Shown here piece after piece: positions 25,308 through 34,818 of a stretch of DNA of 64,000 bases. The DNA comes from Novosphingobium sp. TH158 (GTDB taxonomy: Bacteria > Pseudomonadota > Alphaproteobacteria > Sphingomonadales > Sphingomonadaceae), in the NCBI RefSeq assembly GCF_002855555.1, contig NZ_PKRT01000001.1, positions 620,001 to 684,000 on the forward strand, written 5' to 3'. The notes beneath the pieces were generated by a model. That model saw nothing but the letters and a program-made list of their open reading frames with translations, did not search any database and had not been told where the DNA came from. Numbering within the stretch: the stretch's first letter is position 1; each line of letters starts with the position of its first letter. The position numbers and the translations under genes are program-made.

Positions 25308-26652
25308 ACTGCTTGAGCAGGTCATACAAGGTCGGCCGGCTGATCCCCAGCAGCTTGGCGGTGCTGGAGATGTTGCCCTCGCTTCGGGCAAGGGCATGGC
25401 GGATCATCTTGCGGTCGCTGAGCTCGCGCGCGGACTTGAGGTTAAGCGCGCTCACCTCGTCGCCGGAGCCCGGAAGGTCCAGGTCGGCAGCGCCAACCAG
25501 CTTGCCATCGGCCATGATCACCGCGCGCTTCACCCGGTTCTCAAGCTCACGGACATTGCCCGGCCAGGCCCAGCTGTCGATCGCCGCCAGCGCATCGGGG
25601 GCAAAGCCCTTGACCTGCGGGTTCATCTCGCGGGCGAAGCGCGTCAGGAAGGCCTTGGCCAGCAGGGTCGGATCACCGGGCCGGTCGGCAAGGCTGGGGA
25701 TCTTCACGACGATCTCGGCCAGGCGGTAGTAGAGGTCCTCGCGGAAGCGCCCATCGGCGATCATCGCCTCGAGGTTCTGGTGCGTGGCACAGACAATGCG
25801 CGTGTTGACCGGGATCGAGGTGCGCCCGCCGATCCGTTCGATCACCCGCTCTTGCAGGAAGCGCAGCAGCTTCACCTGCAGGGGCAGCGGAATGTCACCC
25901 ACCTCGTCAAGGAACAGGGTGCCGCCATCGGCCATCTCGATCTTGCCCTCGGTGGTCTTGACCGCGCCGGTAAACGCGCCCTTCTCATGTCCGAACAGCT
26001 CGCTCTCAAGCAGGTTCTCCGGGATCGCGGCGCAGTTGATCGCCACGAATGCGCCCTTCGCGCGGTCGCTTGCCTCGTGCAGGCCTCGGGCGAGCAGCTC
26101 CTTGCCTGTTCCGCTTGCCCCCAGCAGCATGACCGAGACATTGGTGTTGGCTACACGCTCTATCGTGCGCGCCACACGGACCATCTCCGGGGCGGCTGTG
26201 AGCATCCGGCCAAGCACCTTGTGTTCATCCCCCGCGCTGGCGGCGAGCCTGCGGTTCTCCGCCTCGATCTGGAACAGCTGCCAGGCGCGCCGAACGATCA
26301 GACCGATCGAATCGATGTCGAGCGGCTTCTGGTAAAAGTCATAGGCTCCGCGAGCGATCGCCTGCAGCGCCGATTCCCGAGCGCCATGCCCGCTGGCGAC
26401 GATCACCTTGGTATCGGGCTTGATCGCCATGATCTCGTCCAGCACGGCAAAGCCTTCGCTGGTTCCGTCCGGATCGGGCGGCAACCCCAGGTCAAGCGTC
26501 ACGACCGGCGGCTCCTCGGCCCGCAAGGCCGCCAGTGCCGAGGCCCGGTCCCCGGCAATGATCACGTCGAAATCGGGATAGGCCCACTTCAGCTGGGCCT
26601 GCAGCCCCGCATCATCCTCGACGATCAGCAACTTGGGTTTCTCTTCGGGCAT
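25291..26652 (-). CDS. prsR: PEP-CTERM-box response regulator, sigma-54 activator
   Basis: A 453-aa NtrC-class regulator. Receiver domain with phospho-acceptor Asp54 (VTLDLGLPPD) and conserved Lys in YQKPLD; AAA+ domain with Walker A GASGTGKE, the sigma-54 contact loop GAFTGA and Walker B GGTLFLDEVGDIP; C-terminal Fis-type helix-turn-helix NISSTAKLLGISRPTLYDLL. The longer receiver loop (PPDPDGTSEG) is typical of PrsR. It abuts the kinase stop codon. PrsR with sigma-54 is thought to drive genes for PEP-CTERM proteins and polysaccharide synthesis. No -24/-12 promoter was found inside the window. Confidence 0.9.
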   Translation of the reverse strand: MPEEKPKLLIVEDDAGLQAQLKWAYPDFDVIIAGDRASALAALRAEEPPVVTLDLGLPPDPDGTSEGFAVLDEIMAIKPDTKVIVASGHGARESALQAIARGAYDFYQKPLDIDSIGLIVRRAWQLFQIEAENRRLAASAGDEHKVLGRMLTAAPEMVRVARTIERVANTNVSVMLLGASGTGKELLARGLHEASDRAKGAFVAINCAAIPENLLESELFGHEKGAFTGAVKTTEGKIEMADGGTLFLDEVGDIPLPLQVKLLRFLQERVIERIGGRTSIPVNTRIVCATHQNLEAMIADGRFREDLYYRLAEIVVKIPSLADRPGDPTLLAKAFLTRFAREMNPQVKGFAPDALAAIDSWAWPGNVRELENRVKRAVIMADGKLVGAADLDLPGSGDEVSALNLKSARELSDRKMIRHALARSEGNISSTAKLLGISRPTLYDLLKQYDLQA

Positions 26653-28758
26653 TCAGGCGACTTTCCGGTTGGTCGTTTGCAGGTTGGACAAGTGATCCGC
26701 TGTCGTGGCGAGCGGCAGGTGGATGATGAAACGGGTTCCCAGCCCTTCGCGGCTCTCGACATCAAGGCGGCCCTTGGCTGCACGAACAAGGTCGCGCGCT
26801 TCGCAGGCGCCGATGCCGAAGCCGTCCGGCTTGGATGAAGCGAACGGCTTGAACAGGCGGCTGCGGACGAATTCGGGGCTCATGCCCACGCCGGAATCGA
26901 CAATCTCGATCCGCACGCCCAGGCCGTCGCAGGTCTGGTCGATGAATACCGGCGTTCCCTGCTGGCTGGCATCGACCGCATTCTGCACAAGGTGGATCAG
27001 CGCCTGCTCCAGCGCCTCGCGACTGGCCGCGATCTCGCCTCCCTGCCGCTGCACAATGGTAACGGGATGGCGGCCATCGAACTGTGCGACCACATGATTG
27101 ACCAGCTCGGCGACGTTGAACCGGTCAACCCGCTCGGGCGCGCCGGTGCCGTAACGCGAAAGGCGCGCGATCAGACCGGTCAGCTTGTCGGTGGAGCTGC
27201 GCAGGGTGACGAGCATGTCCGCCCGGAAATCGGGGTTGTCGGCATGAAGCTCGGCATTGCGGGCCAGCAGTCCGAACTGGCTCGCCAGGTTCTTGATGTC
27301 ATGCATGACAAAGGCGATGCGCCGGTTGAACTCGTCAAACCGTGCCGCCTCGACCAGCGCGTCCTGGCTGGCATGCTCGGCAAGGGTGGTGGCAAGGTGC
27401 TGGCCGACGACGCGCAGCAGGTCGAAGTCTTCCCAGTCGAGCGAACGACGGTGCGGCGGACGGGCGAGGACGACAACGCCGACAAGCCTGCCATAGTGCA
27501 GCAATGGCACCAGTGCCCAGGCCTGATCTGCGCTGTGCAGCCAATCGGGGATGGCACCTGCTTCGCCCTGATGGTCGTCTCCCGCGCGGACTGCATCAAG
27601 CTCGACGATGAAGCCGGTGCGCTCAAGAAAGTGCGCGCCCTCTGCCGGCATGGCGACGGCGGGAACCTCTATCGCCGGCCACTGCCAGCGGCTGGACAGG
27701 ACGAGATCGCCCCCTTCGTCCGGCACCAGCAGCAGGCCGGCCTCGCTGTCGGTGATCTGGGAAAGGGCCTGCACGGCGCGCTGTTCGAGCGGCGGCGCAT
27801 TCTCGCCGCTGCGCCCGATGGTTCCGGCAAATCGTAGCCACTCGGAACGGTAGTCATAGCGGTGGCGGAAGAAATGCTTGGTCAGTGTCACCTTCAGCCA
27901 ACCGCGCAGGCGCTTGGACGGCACCAGCATGAGCGCCAGCGTTGAGGCGGCGATGAACAGGCCGAACTGCAGAAGGCTGGCATAGGCGGGACCGACGAGG
28001 TGGACCAGCTCCGAGCCCACCAGCATCATGCCGAGATAGCCGGCAATCCCGATCAGTGCCGCAGACTGGAAGGCGATCGTGCGCGATGGGCTGAAGTGCA
28101 ACTCGTCGCGGCGCTTGGCCAATGCCGGCAGCAGCAGCAGGGCTCCCGCCGCCAGCGCCAGCCCGCGCAATGCGCCGAGTGCATGCGGCCAGTCACCGCT
28201 GAGCCAGGCGACGGTGTAGAGGTTGAGGTCGTAGATCCACAGGATCGCCAGCCCGGCCGCCGGCCAGCGCAGGGCAAGCCGCGCCTGTTTTGATGCGCCG
28301 CTATAGAGGTTGTGGAGCAGCACCAGACCGCCAATGGTGAAGATCAGCCGGAAGCTGACCATGATTTCGAACACCTGCGGCTGAGAAAAAAGCCCGCGCA
28401 GGGGCCGATGCAGCGCCACCAGCAGCGCGCCCTCGATCAGCTCCACCGCCGCAAGCACGGCCACCACGGGCCGCACCTGCTTGATCAGCAGGTCGCGACC
28501 GTCGACAGCGAACAGCTTCCAGACGACGTAAAGCCAGGCAAGGTTGCGCAGTGTTTCGGCGAAATAGGTGCCCGCGCTTTCCGTCCCGGTCGCCCCTGCC
28601 GTAATCGCCCAGGAAACGCTGAGCGCCAGGGCAATCACCGTCGCAAGCCCTGCTGGCCCCAGCTTGTGCCGCCGGGGCATCAGCCAGAACGCCATGCCGG
28701 CCGAGGCGCAGGCCCCGGCCAGATGCGTCATCGCCGCAAGGACAGACCAGCCCGCCAC
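26653..28758 (-). CDS. prsK: PEP-CTERM system membrane histidine kinase
   Basis: About 700 aa. The N-terminal half holds roughly eight membrane helices, followed by a GAF-like domain (AVQALSQITDSEAGLLLVP...), the H-box IAFVMHDIKNLASQFGLLA, and an ATPase domain ending in GVGMSPEFV and FGIGACEARDLV. PrsK kinases show exactly this order. Start is uncertain: GTG 28758 keeps the first helix whole, ATG 28731 shortens it and GTG 28797 overlaps the preceding gene by about 30 nt. It phosphorylates PrsR encoded directly downstream. The ligand sensed is unknown. Confidence 0.87.
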   Translation of the reverse strand: MAGWSVLAAMTHLAGACASAGMAFWLMPRRHKLGPAGLATVIALALSVSWAITAGATGTESAGTYFAETLRNLAWLYVVWKLFAVDGRDLLIKQVRPVVAVLAAVELIEGALLVALHRPLRGLFSQPQVFEIMVSFRLIFTIGGLVLLHNLYSGASKQARLALRWPAAGLAILWIYDLNLYTVAWLSGDWPHALGALRGLALAAGALLLLPALAKRRDELHFSPSRTIAFQSAALIGIAGYLGMMLVGSELVHLVGPAYASLLQFGLFIAASTLALMLVPSKRLRGWLKVTLTKHFFRHRYDYRSEWLRFAGTIGRSGENAPPLEQRAVQALSQITDSEAGLLLVPDEGGDLVLSSRWQWPAIEVPAVAMPAEGAHFLERTGFIVELDAVRAGDDHQGEAGAIPDWLHSADQAWALVPLLHYGRLVGVVVLARPPHRRSLDWEDFDLLRVVGQHLATTLAEHASQDALVEAARFDEFNRRIAFVMHDIKNLASQFGLLARNAELHADNPDFRADMLVTLRSSTDKLTGLIARLSRYGTGAPERVDRFNVAELVNHVVAQFDGRHPVTIVQRQGGEIAASREALEQALIHLVQNAVDASQQGTPVFIDQTCDGLGVRIEIVDSGVGMSPEFVRSRLFKPFASSKPDGFGIGACEARDLVRAAKGRLDVESREGLGTRFIIHLPLATTADHLSNLQTTNRKVA

Positions 28759-28765
28759 CGCGCGC

Positions 28766-30151
28766 TCAGCGAGCCCCTTCGTGCCACAGCACGACACGCA
28801 GGGTCTGCAGCAGGATCAGCAGGTCGAGGAACGGCGTATAGTTCTTGGCGTAATAGAGATCGTATTCGAGCTTGTGCCGCGAATCCTCGAGGTTTGCGCC
28901 ATAGGGATAATTGATCTGCGCCCAACCGGTGATACCCGGCTTCACCATGTGCCGTTCGGCATAATAGGGCAGCTTTTCCTCAAGGTCGGAGACGAATTCG
29001 GGCCGTTCGGGACGCGGACCGACGAAGCTCATCTCGCCCTTCAGCACGCTCCAGGTCTGGGGCAGTTCGTCGATCCGGACCTTGCGGATGAAGCGACCGA
29101 CGCGGGTGACGCGCGGGTCGTTTTGCTGCGCGAACTGGGCGCCGTTGACCTCGGCATCGGTCCGCATCGAGCGCAGCTTGATGAGATCGAAGTGCTGACC
29201 GTACAGCCCCACGCGGGTCTGGCGGAAGAAGGCCGGCCCCTTGCTGTCCAGCTTCACGATGATGGCAAACAACGCAATGATCGGCGCCGTGAGCACCAGC
29301 AGCAGGGTGCTGGCAGCGATATCGAACACGCGTTTTGCCGCGCTGGAGACGGCGCGGCCAGAGGAGAACCCGTCCGAAAAGATCAGCCAGCTGGGGTTGA
29401 CCGTGTCGAGATCGACGCGGCCCGTCTCGCGCTCGATGAAGCTGGAGAAGTCATTGACGTGAACGCCGGCGGTTTTCATCCGCAGCAGGTCTTGTAGCGG
29501 CAGCGAATTGCGCCGTTCTTCCAGCGCCAGCACCACCTCGCTGACGCCAAGATTTTCAACAAAGCGCTTGAGGTTGTGGATGGCGCTGCGGTTGATCGCT
29601 TCCTCGACCGTGTGCGGGCCGTCGCTCATGCCGATGTAGCCGACAATGACAAAGCCCGATTCCGGCCGTTCCCCCAGCTTGCGCAGCCGGTCTGCCCGGT
29701 TGCCGGCCCCCAGCACGAGCACGCGGCGGCGAAAGGCCGATGCGCCAAGGAAACCGCCGATAACCAAGCGGTTCGCGATAAGGAAAACGATCGCCAGCGC
29801 CATTGCGTAGGCAAGGACCGAGCGCCAGAAATGCGCGCCGCCGCTTATCCAGTCGACGAACGACAAGGCGATCACGCCGAGCGAGATGGCCACCAGCAGC
29901 CGCGCCGTGGCATAGCGCATGGAGCGCAGGCTCTCTGCGCCGAATACGCCGACGGAGATCATCACCGTGATCATCACCCCGGCAAAGGCCGCGAGAAGTC
30001 CGGCGCGATCAGCGGTGGAGCCGATGTCGATGCCGATCTGGTCGGCACGCAGCCGCCAGGCGAGTTCTCCCGCCAGCCCCAGCAGGCCAAGGTCGAACAA
30101 CCCCAGCAACAGCACGGCGTGCGGAATGTAATGCTTGAACAAGCGGATCAT
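28766..30151 (-). CDS. Sugar transferase, PEP-CTERM/EpsB_2 type (priming glycosyltransferase)
   Basis: A 461-aa polyprenyl-phosphate sugar-1-phosphate transferase. The N-terminus [10 protein letters not shown] starts the EpsB_2 type; four to five helices and a Rossmann-like domain ([15 protein letters not shown]) precede the catalytic Bac_transf domain with [39 protein letters not shown] and [18 protein letters not shown] 30151 follows GGGTGGA. It begins the lipid-linked repeat of an exopolysaccharide at the inner membrane. First gene of the operon with prsK-prsR-TPR, consistent with PEP-CTERM/exosortase-associated loci. Confidence 0.9.
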   Translation of the reverse strand: MIRLFKHYIPHAVLLLGLFDLGLLGLAGELAWRLRADQIGIDIGSTADRAGLLAAFAGVMITVMISVGVFGAESLRSMRYATARLLVAISLGVIALSFVDWISGGAHFWRSVLAYAMALAIVFLIANRLVIGGFLGASAFRRRVLVLGAGNRADRLRKLGERPESGFVIVGYIGMSDGPHTVEEAINRSAIHNLKRFVENLGVSEVVLALEERRNSLPLQDLLRMKTAGVHVNDFSSFIERETGRVDLDTVNPSWLIFSDGFSSGRAVSSAAKRVFDIAASTLLLVLTAPIIALFAIIVKLDSKGPAFFRQTRVGLYGQHFDLIKLRSMRTDAEVNGAQFAQQNDPRVTRVGRFIRKVRIDELPQTWSVLKGEMSFVGPRPERPEFVSDLEEKLPYYAERHMVKPGITGWAQINYPYGANLEDSRHKLEYDLYYAKNYTPFLDLLILLQTLRVVLWHEGAR

Positions 30152-30365
30152 TCCACCCGGATAGCGCCAAGGGGTAAAATGTCGGTAAAGCTGACAGTGA
30201 CCGCGGCCGGGCAAATCGCTGGATTTTCGTCACTTCGCGTGGGGCGCCGGTGAAGATTGTCGGAAGTCCTTACATCGCGGCGAATTGGTGAATCACCACG
30301 CTAAACCCTCTCTTAACCATGTTGCGCGGCCAAGGCTTAACCTCGCGCAGCTAATGCGGGGGTCC

Positions 30366-30872
30366 ATGAAGGAGCTGCTCGAATCGATTCCGGTGCCGCC
30401 CAAGATGTACCGCCATTTCGCGGTCATCACGGTCGTCATCACCGCCTGCATTGCGGTCTTCGCCGATGGCGAGCGCCGCGAGGCGATTGGTGCGGAATTG
30501 AAAGCCGAACAGCAGCAGGCAGCCCTTCGGCAGGCCGAGGCCGATACCCTCGGCCCTCGCAAGATCCATCTCGAACCCAGCCCCAAAGCCAGCACGGGCA
30601 GCGGTTTTGGCACTGAGGGGCCAGTGGATCCCGGCGGCGAAAACCTCGGCGCTCCGGAACCGATGCCCACAAGAGGCACGGCGACACGGATCAATCCCTA
30701 CGCCGCATCCAGTATGCCGCCGGGCTTCGTGCCGGGTGCGCGCAAGCTTCCCGGCCCCAGCGTCGGCCCGGCCTGGAAACGGCCGGTTCAGCAGCCGACT
30801 GCGGCAGACCTCGAAAAGATCCGCCGCGCGGGCGAGGAACGCGGCGGAGCGGCAACCCCCGCCAACCAGTAA
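30366..30872 (+). CDS. Single-pass membrane protein of unknown function
   Basis: A 168-aa protein. After MKELLESIPVPPKMYRHF comes one hydrophobic helix (AVITVVITACIAVFA), then a charged helix rich in Glu/Gln (GERREAIGAELKAEQQQAALRQAEA) and a Pro/Gly-rich tail. ATG 30366 was chosen because a GGGGG-rich site precedes it; the frame is open further upstream but that part is not protein-like. It faces away from the exopolysaccharide operon, sharing its 214-bp upstream region. I do not recognise the family; role in envelope or surface polysaccharide is only suggested by position. Confidence 0.55.
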   Translation: MKELLESIPVPPKMYRHFAVITVVITACIAVFADGERREAIGAELKAEQQQAALRQAEADTLGPRKIHLEPSPKASTGSGFGTEGPVDPGGENLGAPEPMPTRGTATRINPYAASSMPPGFVPGARKLPGPSVGPAWKRPVQQPTAADLEKIRRAGEERGGAATPANQ

Positions 30873-30885
30873 GCCGGCCAGAAGG

Positions 30886-31482
30886 TCAAAAGCACTCGCG
30901 AGCGAGGTAAGACCGCGCGTCGGCACCGATCAGCGCCGCGTGGCCATAGTTCGGGTGATCGATCACCACCATCGCCTGCCCTTCCCCGCTTTTCCAGGCA
31001 GCAATGGCCGACGGCGTGAAATCGAAATGGAGGAAGTGCACTGCACTTGCCTTGCCATCGCTTTCGCGGGTGCGCTCGACATCGCCTTCTGGGCGGGCAC
31101 GGATCGTCTCGCCGCCTACCTGCAGAGCAATGTGATCTTCGACGCCGCCGATGGTGCGGAGGAAGGCGTCGCGCTTCACCGGGTCTGCGACCTCGAAAAG
31201 CAGGGTAGCGGTCAATTCGCTGCCCTTGGGGACCATCGGATCATAAGCGGCGATCTCGTCGGGGACCTGTGCTTCGCCTCCCTTTTCGATGCGCAGCATT
31301 TCCTGGATCTGCAGCCACATCGAATCCCAGGTTTCGAACATGATCGTCGCGTTCGGACCCACCGCGAGCCGGGTCAGCTTCTTGCGAAGGATCGCTTCCT
31401 GCCGCTTGTCGGCGCGGATCGTTTCGTACTGGTCTAGCGGCATGATGTCTGCCGCGGTGATGGAGCGGTTCTCACGTGACAT
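30886..31482 (-). CDS. DUF3501 family protein
   Basis: A 198-aa soluble protein matching DUF3501: ITAADIMPLDQYETIRADKRQEAI at the start, VGPNATIMFETWDSMWLQIQEML, and a C-terminal GEGQAMVVIDHPNYGHAALI. DUF3501 genes accompany rubrerythrin and a GlpC-like iron-sulfur protein in many proteobacteria, as here. ATG 31482 overlaps nothing; an ATG at 31497 would overlap the upstream gene by 11 nt. Its biochemical function is unknown. Third gene of the rubrerythrin operon. Confidence 0.85.
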   Translation of the reverse strand: MSRENRSITAADIMPLDQYETIRADKRQEAILRKKLTRLAVGPNATIMFETWDSMWLQIQEMLRIEKGGEAQVPDEIAAYDPMVPKGSELTATLLFEVADPVKRDAFLRTIGGVEDHIALQVGGETIRARPEGDVERTRESDGKASAVHFLHFDFTPSAIAAWKSGEGQAMVVIDHPNYGHAALIGADARSYLARECF

Positions 31483-31486
31483 ATGC

Positions 31487-32812
31487 TTACAATCCATAGG
31501 CTTTGGCCATCACCTCGATGGGGTGGCCGATACGGTCGGGGGGAGTCTGGCCGTTTGCTTCGATCACCTGGCGCAGGTGCGGTCCGGCAAGCGGGCATTC
31601 GCTGACAATGATGTCCGGATCGCCTTTTACCAGATTGCGGGCGGCGGGCTTGCCCACCTTGACCGCGGTATCGAAGTTCTCGGCGAAAATGCCCCACTTG
31701 CCACCATGGCCGGAACAACGCTCGGTCAGGGCCGGCGTGGCTCCGGGGATCAGCTTGAGCATCTCCATCGCCTTCGGCCCCATGTTCTGGGCGCGGGCGT
31801 GGCAGGCGAAATGGACGGCGATAGACGCGGGCATTTCCTCGATCGGGGCAAGCCCCGTCTCCTTGGAAAGGGCGACGATATATTCGCTGACGTCGAAGGT
31901 GTGACGCGAAAGCGTCTTCACGTTCTCGTTCTCGGGCTCGATCAGCGGCCATTCGAACTTGAGCATCAGGGCGCAGGACGTGGTCAGCGGCACGACGTCC
32001 CAGCCATCCTCGACCATCGGGGCAAAGTGCGCCGAGATCCGCTGCGAGGCGTTGGAAACACCCTTCATGTCGCCGTTCTCGAACAGCGGCATGCCACAGC
32101 AGTCCGGATGCTCGATCCGCACCTTTACGCCGTTGTGCGCCAGCACCTTGACCAGGGCGAGACCCGGCGTGGCATCGTTGAATTCGTCATGACAGCCAGC
32201 ATAGATCGCCACCTTCTTGCCGAAAGCGGGACCATCGGGATTGGGCGGCGGAACAACGGCCGGGGCCTGATTGGTCAGGCGGGTGTCGAGGAACGGCGGC
32301 ACATGGGCGCGGCGGTCTATGCCGACGACGGCCTCCATGACCGGACGGGTCAGCGCATTGCCTTCCTTCGTCGCCCAGTTGGCGGCGCCGGCGACCATGG
32401 AGCCAAGCCGACCGTTGCGGCCCATCTTTGCCAGTTCGCGGTCGGCGAAGGAGGTGTTGCCCTTGCGATGCTCAACGGCGCGATGGCGGAGCATCAGGTG
32501 CGGGAAATCGAGATCGAAGCTGTGCGGCGGCACATAGGGGCACTTCGTCATGAAGCACATGTCGCACAGGGTGCAGGCATCAACGACCTTGGCGAGCTGT
32601 TCCTTCGAAAGGTCTTCGACCTCCTCGTTGGGGCTTTCATCAATGGCGTCGAACAGGATCGGGAAGCTGTCGCACAGATTGAAGCAGCGGCGGCAGCCGT
32701 GGCAGATGTCATAGACGCGGCGCAGCTCGGCTTCGAGCGCTTCCTCGTCGTACCAAGCCTCGCCCTGCCACGGAATGATGTGGCGAACGGGCGCTTCAAG
32801 ACTGCCTTCCAT
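31487..32812 (-). CDS. GlpC/HdrD-like iron-sulfur protein with two CCG domains
   Basis: A 441-aa protein. Two [4Fe-4S] motifs lie in the N-terminal third: CHGCRRCFNLC and CTLCDMCFMTKC. Two cysteine-rich CCG-type domains follow, with AGCHDEFN...HPDCCGMP in the first and FACHARAQN...CSGHGGKWG in the second; the second shows HGG instead of CCG. It resembles the C subunit of anaerobic glycerol-3-phosphate dehydrogenase and heterodisulfide reductase D but lacks their catalytic partners. Context (rubrerythrin upstream, DUF3501 4 nt away) suggests electron delivery to rubrerythrin in peroxide detoxification. Confidence 0.87.
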   Translation of the reverse strand: MEGSLEAPVRHIIPWQGEAWYDEEALEAELRRVYDICHGCRRCFNLCDSFPILFDAIDESPNEEVEDLSKEQLAKVVDACTLCDMCFMTKCPYVPPHSFDLDFPHLMLRHRAVEHRKGNTSFADRELAKMGRNGRLGSMVAGAANWATKEGNALTRPVMEAVVGIDRRAHVPPFLDTRLTNQAPAVVPPPNPDGPAFGKKVAIYAGCHDEFNDATPGLALVKVLAHNGVKVRIEHPDCCGMPLFENGDMKGVSNASQRISAHFAPMVEDGWDVVPLTTSCALMLKFEWPLIEPENENVKTLSRHTFDVSEYIVALSKETGLAPIEEMPASIAVHFACHARAQNMGPKAMEMLKLIPGATPALTERCSGHGGKWGIFAENFDTAVKVGKPAARNLVKGDPDIIVSECPLAGPHLRQVIEANGQTPPDRIGHPIEVMAKAYGL

Positions 32813-32892
32813 TGAGACCTCCCGTCAGGAATTTGCCTGGTGCAGATAGAGTCCGGCCGGCAACCTTTCGGAAGCCGGCCGGAAACAGGGGA

Positions 32893-33315
32893 TTAGCCGG
32901 CCAGTACGGCGTCCAGGGTCTTCTGGAACTTGCCAGCGTGGCTCTTCTCGGCCTTGGCGAGGGTTTCGAACCAATCGGCGATTTCGTCGAAGCCTTCGTC
33001 GCGGGCGGTCTTGGCCATGCCGGGGTACATGTCGGTGTATTCGTGCGTTTCGCCGGCGATCGATGCCTTCAGGTTGGCAACGGTGTCACCGATCGGTTCG
33101 CCGGTGGCTGGATCGCCGCATTCCTCGAGATATTCGAGGTGGCCGTGCGCGTGGCCGGTTTCGCCTTCCGCAGTCGAGCGGAACACGGCGGCGACGTCGT
33201 TGTGACCTTCGATGTCGGCCTTCTGTGCGAAGTACAGGTAACGGCGGTTTGCCTGGCTTTCACCGGCGAAAGCGGCCTTAAGGTTGGCCTCGGTCTGTGA
33301 TCCCTTCAGTCCCAT
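32893..33315 (-). CDS. Rubrerythrin-family di-iron protein (no rubredoxin domain)
   Basis: A 140-aa ferritin-like four-helix protein. The ligands are visible in [17 protein letters not shown] and [14 protein letters not shown] for the first half and in [17 protein letters not shown] and [11 protein letters not shown] for the second. The C-terminal rubredoxin domain of classical rubrerythrin is missing, so an external electron donor is required, plausibly the iron-sulfur protein encoded 80 bp downstream. ATG 33315 follows a perfect GAGGAG. Likely role: reduction of hydrogen peroxide. A Fur-like palindrome lies 122 bp upstream. Confidence 0.92.
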   Translation of the reverse strand: MGLKGSQTEANLKAAFAGESQANRRYLYFAQKADIEGHNDVAAVFRSTAEGETGHAHGHLEYLEECGDPATGEPIGDTVANLKASIAGETHEYTDMYPGMAKTARDEGFDEIADWFETLAKAEKSHAGKFQKTLDAVLAG

Positions 33316-33437
33316 GTCAAAACTCCTCTCGGGTATTGGGTGAATCGAAATATCGGCACGTGTTTCCTGCTCGCTCGCAGGCAAGAAGGGAAAGCGAATT
33401 TTCCAAAAGCAATGATCGACGAAATCGATCAGAATTC

Positions 33438-33452
33438 TGCGAATAATTCGCA
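33438..33452 (-). promoter_or_regulatory. Fur-like palindrome upstream of the rubrerythrin operon
   Basis: TGCGAATAATTCGCA consists of arms TGCGAA and TTCGCA around TAA. It resembles alphaproteobacterial Fur boxes (TGC-AAT-ATT-GCA pattern) and is located in the only gap before the operon, 123 bp from the rubrerythrin start and 9 bp from the end of the upstream amidohydrolase gene. The surroundings are AT-rich. Identity of the regulator is inference. Confidence 0.5.
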
Positions 33453-33460
33453 AATACGCT

Positions 33461-34774
33461 TTATTGCTTCTTGGGCAACAGCCTCATGCTGGCGGCAATC
33501 AGGGCCTCGGCTGCGGTGCCGATCACCTTGTCCGCCTCGGGTGCAAAGAACGGGCTGTGCGTTCCGGGCACGTTCGATCCTTCCGAGGCCAGCTTTTCCG
33601 CGGGGGTGCCGCCGACCCAGAAAATCATGCTCTTGATCCCGGCTGCATCGGCCCGGCCGAATTCACCGAAATCCTCGCCACCCATCGACGCGGGAACTTC
33701 ACGCGCACGCGCGGGGCCAAAGCGGGACTGGAAGAACCCCAGCATGTCCTTGCTGAAATCCGGCGTATTGAAGGTGGAGCGAGTATAGGGCTCACGCACT
33801 TCGACCGTCGGCTTCAGGTCGGCTGGCAGGCCGGCAACGACCGCCTCACCCTCGGCAACGCGCTTGATGCCCGAAAGCAGGCGCGCGCGAACATCGTCCG
33901 CATAGCTGCGAACGGTTAGCTGCAGTTCGGCCTTGTCGGAAATGATGTTGTGCTTGGCGCCGGCATGGAAGCTGCCGACAGTGACCACCGCGGGAACGGA
34001 CGGATCGTTTTCGCGGCTGACCAGCGTCTGCACCCGCGTGACGAAAGCGGAGGCCAGCACGATCGGGTCCTTGGTCTGGTGCGGGCGCGAACCGTGGCCG
34101 CCAATGCCCTTGAAGGTGATGTCCACGCTATCGACATTGGCCAAGGCATAGCCCGGAGTGACCCCGATCACGCCGCTCGGCAATTCATGCGTATCATGGA
34201 AAGCCAGCGTATACTGCGGCTTGGGGAAGCGGGTGTAGAGACCGTCTTCAAGCATCGCCCGGGCCCCGAGCCCCAGCTCCTCTGCGGGCTGTCCGACCAT
34301 GACCAGCGTCCCCGACCAGTCCTTGCGATTGGCCGCCAGATAACGGGCGACGGCAATCCAGGCCGTCATGTGGGTATCGTGTCCGCAGGCGTGCATTACG
34401 CCGCTTTCGACACCGGCAGTCGAAACCCCGCGCACTTTCGACGCGTAAGGCAGGCCGGTCTGTTCGATGACCGGCAGGCCGTCCATATCGGCACGGATCA
34501 GCACGACCGGGCCGGGACCGTTCTTCATGACCGCGACGACCCCGGTTTTTCCGACGTTCTCGGTCACCTCGAAGCCTGCCTTGCGGGCGGCATCGGCCAT
34601 GATCTTCGCCGAACGCTTCTCCTCGAAACTCAGTTCGGGATTGGCATGGAGATCGCGATAGATCGCCATCAGGCCGGGCATTTCGGCCTTGATGCTGTCG
34701 CTGATGGCGTCAGCCTGGGCGGGGATGGAGGAAAGCGCTGCGGCGCCGGCGAGCAGGGTTGCGATGAGCTTCAT
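33461..34774 (-). CDS. Secreted M20-family metallo-amidohydrolase
   Basis: A 437-aa exported enzyme: signal peptide MKLIATLLAGAAALSSIPAQA, then a di-zinc M20/amidohydrolase core. Ligand motifs are VLIRADMDGLPV, GVMHACGHDTHM, GQPAEELGLGA and, in the C-terminal part, MGGEDFGEF. The lid domain with GIGGHGSRPHQTKDP is present. It belongs to the hippuricase/N-acyl-amino-acid amidohydrolase group. Start ATG 34774 was chosen because of the signal peptide. Substrate unknown; probably hydrolysis of N-acyl or aryl amino acids in the periplasm. Confidence 0.9.
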   Translation of the reverse strand: MKLIATLLAGAAALSSIPAQADAISDSIKAEMPGLMAIYRDLHANPELSFEEKRSAKIMADAARKAGFEVTENVGKTGVVAVMKNGPGPVVLIRADMDGLPVIEQTGLPYASKVRGVSTAGVESGVMHACGHDTHMTAWIAVARYLAANRKDWSGTLVMVGQPAEELGLGARAMLEDGLYTRFPKPQYTLAFHDTHELPSGVIGVTPGYALANVDSVDITFKGIGGHGSRPHQTKDPIVLASAFVTRVQTLVSRENDPSVPAVVTVGSFHAGAKHNIISDKAELQLTVRSYADDVRARLLSGIKRVAEGEAVVAGLPADLKPTVEVREPYTRSTFNTPDFSKDMLGFFQSRFGPARAREVPASMGGEDFGEFGRADAAGIKSMIFWVGGTPAEKLASEGSNVPGTHSPFFAPEADKVIGTAAEALIAASMRLLPKKQ

Positions 34775-34818
34775 GGAAGGCGAGACTAACCGCCTGATCA
34801 AGATCATCAAGATGGAAG

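Noticed and set aside
31487..32812. Heterodisulfide reductase or glycerol-3-phosphate dehydrogenase subunit C
   Set aside because: The partner subunits are absent, the second CCG motif is altered, and context is rubrerythrin/DUF3501.
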